Assembly: GCA_000771265.1 (NCBI GenBank)
Contig: JDUB01000021.1
Location: 1-43,315 of the forward strand
DNA length: 43,315 nucleotides
Direction of reading: 5' to 3'
DNA from: Bifidobacterium thermophilum DSM 20210
GTDB taxonomy: Bacteria > Actinomycetota > Actinomycetes > Actinomycetales > Bifidobacteriaceae
Shown here piece after piece: positions 42,344-43,315 of this stretch. The translations under genes were made by a program, and so were the position numbers. How positions within the stretch are numbered: the first letter of the stretch is position 1; each line of letters begins with the position of its first letter. The notes under the pieces were generated by a model that saw nothing but the letters and a program-made list of their open reading frames with translations, had not been told where the DNA came from and did no database searches.

Positions 42344-42397
42344 GCATCACCTCCAACATGCACAGCCTCAAGGCCGGCACTTGGGCCATAGACGGGT

Positions 42398-42610
42398 TCA
42401 TGCCGCCTCGGCCACACGGGATCCGAGTTCGTCATCATCCCCAACTCCTTCCATCACAAGGTCACGAGCAGGCTCCTGCGCCTGCCGCGACAACCACAGC
42501 CGTTCAGCACGCTCGTCAGCGAGTTTCGCCGCACGGCACAGTGAGAGCACAGCTACTACAGCGAGCAGCCATATCAGAAGCGCCACCACCACGACAACAA
42601 ACACGCTCAT
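42398..42610 (-). CDS. small single-pass membrane protein (70 aa)
   Basis: Starts MSVFVVVVVALLIWLLAVV: one strong membrane helix at the N-terminus followed by a charged, helical cytoplasmic tail ('CRAAKLADERAERLWLSRQ'). GGTGGGGGA lies just upstream. Its ATG overlaps the stop of the HTH gene before it by four bases. No family recognised; probably an element-encoded regulator or entry-exclusion-like protein. Confidence 0.55.
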   Translation of the reverse strand: MSVFVVVVVALLIWLLAVVAVLSLCRAAKLADERAERLWLSRQAQEPARDLVMEGVGDDDELGSRVAEAA

Positions 42611-42900
42611 GATGTTCCCCCACCGGTTTCAAGGGAACGGAACACGCTTCCCGCCGGGTGCATGGCTCGTGCTTCCATGAGAGAGGAAATCCCCAGCACG
42701 AAATCCGATGACAGGCCGAACAGGGCGTAGAGCTTCAGCAGGTCATCTGCCTGCCAGTCCACGTGGCCATTGACCTTAAGACAGATGCTTGAGCCTGATT
42801 GGCCAAGCATCGCAGCCAGACGCCGGTACGAGATGCCTTGGTCCCGCAGCCAGGTCTTCATAGGAGAAGAGACACCATGTTGTATCATTTGTTTATGCAT
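42607..42900 (-). CDS. XRE-like HTH regulator
   Basis: About 97 residues from ATG 42900 (MHKQMIQHGVSSPMKTWLRD). A helix-turn-helix spans 'GISYRRLAAMLGQSGSSICL' and 'KVNGHVDWQADDLLKLYALF'. No ribosome site precedes any of the possible starts (42936, 42900, 42861), so a leaderless message is likely, as for many phage repressors. Divergent from the HTH gene at 42990 with an inverted repeat between, a repressor/Cro-like switch arrangement. Confidence 0.65.
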   Translation of the reverse strand: MHKQMIQHGVSSPMKTWLRDQGISYRRLAAMLGQSGSSICLKVNGHVDWQADDLLKLYALFGLSSDFVLGISSLMEARAMHPAGSVFRSLETGGGTS

Positions 42901-42932
42901 GAGTAACACTCTAATGGTTAATTTGCATAAAC
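42891..42932. promoter_or_regulatory. operator-like inverted repeat between divergent HTH genes
   Basis: GTTTATGCA (42891-42899) and TGCATAAAC (42924-42932) are perfect 9-base inverted copies with a 24-base spacer. The right arm also lies in TTGCATAAACGCAA (42923-42936). One arm overlaps the start codon of the minus-strand HTH gene, so self-repression is plausible. Confidence 0.5.
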
Positions 42933-42989
42933 GCAAGTGACGTGGTATGCTAAGTGGTATCGGAAAAGCGAAAAAGTAAGGAAGACATT

Positions 42990-43315
42990 ATGACAGTCAC
43001 AGATCCAAGGAAATCACATTTCCGTGTCCAGACCGACCCGGACACGAAGCATATCGAGGACACCATCTCGTTCAACGTGAAGGTGATGCTCGCCTTCAAC
43101 GGCATGAACCAGACCGATTTGGCCAACGCCCTGGGAATGAAGCGCTCGACAATCTCCGTCAAGCTCAATGGAAGAATCGGCTGGTCCGCGGCGGATCTGG
43201 TCAAGACCGCCAATGTGCTGCATACCTCACCGCAGGCCCTGCTGGATGACACGCTGATGGAGCAGTCGCGCAAGGTTCATGGGGGTGAAACAGAAACAGC
43301 CCCCGGTGACCCGGG
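42990..43315 (+). CDS. XRE-family HTH protein (3' end outside window)
   Basis: From ATG 42990 (AAGGAAG at 42978-42984) the frame stays open to the window end, so the gene is cut off. It reads MTVTDPRKSHFRVQTDPDTK, then an HTH 'NGMNQTDLANALGMKRSTIS' and 'VKLNGRIGWSAADLVKTANV'. This is a Cro/CI-type DNA-binding domain with an N-terminal extension. Divergent from the HTH gene at 42607-42900, with which it resembles a phage- or plasmid-style control pair. Confidence 0.75.
   Translation, partial: MTVTDPRKSHFRVQTDPDTKHIEDTISFNVKVMLAFNGMNQTDLANALGMKRSTISVKLNGRIGWSAADLVKTANVLHTSPQALLDDTLMEQSRKVHGGETETAPGDP

Overview
This window is a high-GC actinobacterial mobile-element region, most likely from a Bifidobacterium or close relative. 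The pointers are a WhiB-family regulator, an actinobacterial MobC/relaxase pair, a type IA topoisomerase beside conjugation-type surface genes, an IS256-family remnant, and small envelope proteins I associate with bifidobacterial elements. Species cannot be read from the sequence. Into this backbone several blocks of visibly different composition have been inserted. The DISARM-like operon is moderately GC-rich but differs in codon use, and the 31.0-37.8 kb segment is AT-rich and Firmicutes-like. The result is a layered defence island on a mobilizable or conjugative element.

Layout. 0-2.5 kb: the end of an unidentified gene, a small basic protein and a relaxase (minus). 2.5-6.4 kb: cargo edge with a NYN/OST-HTH protein, a truncated adenine phosphoribosyltransferase fused to an IS256-type transposase tail, and two small genes, one behind a perfect actinobacterial LexA box. 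6.4-21.4 kb: one tightly packed minus-strand operon, transcribed right to left. Its order is a broken leader gene, a C5-cytosine methyltransferase (DrmMII type), a SNF2 helicase (DrmD type), type III Mod, type III Res, DrmA, DrmB, DrmC and a decayed vsr. It is a DISARM core with a complete type III restriction-modification pair built into the middle, and it is the main discovery candidate. 21.8-30.4 kb: MobC, a strong inverted repeat that is a candidate oriT, a ribbon-helix-helix protein, a topoisomerase, then a plus-strand block of envelope and conjugation-type genes including a CHAP/lytic transglycosylase lipoprotein. 30.4-39.0 kb: an MmeI-like restriction/methylation gene whose ends survive but whose methyltransferase core has been replaced by about 6.9 kb carrying Firmicutes element debris, an EcsC protein, an intact McrBC pair and a decayed Thoeris-like TIR gene. 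39.0-43.3 kb: two phased arrays of degenerate 8-bp repeats, a frameshifted membrane-anchored protein, WhiB, a replication-initiator-like protein with three iteron-like repeats, a small membrane protein, and two divergent HTH genes around an inverted repeat.

How it fits together: relaxase, MobC, topoisomerase and the replication protein form the mobility backbone. The DISARM/type III operon would mark self DNA with two methylations and attack unmarked DNA with three helicases, a nuclease and a PLD protein. McrBC would attack modified DNA. The MmeI-like, TIR and Vsr remnants show repeated gain and loss of defence genes at this site.
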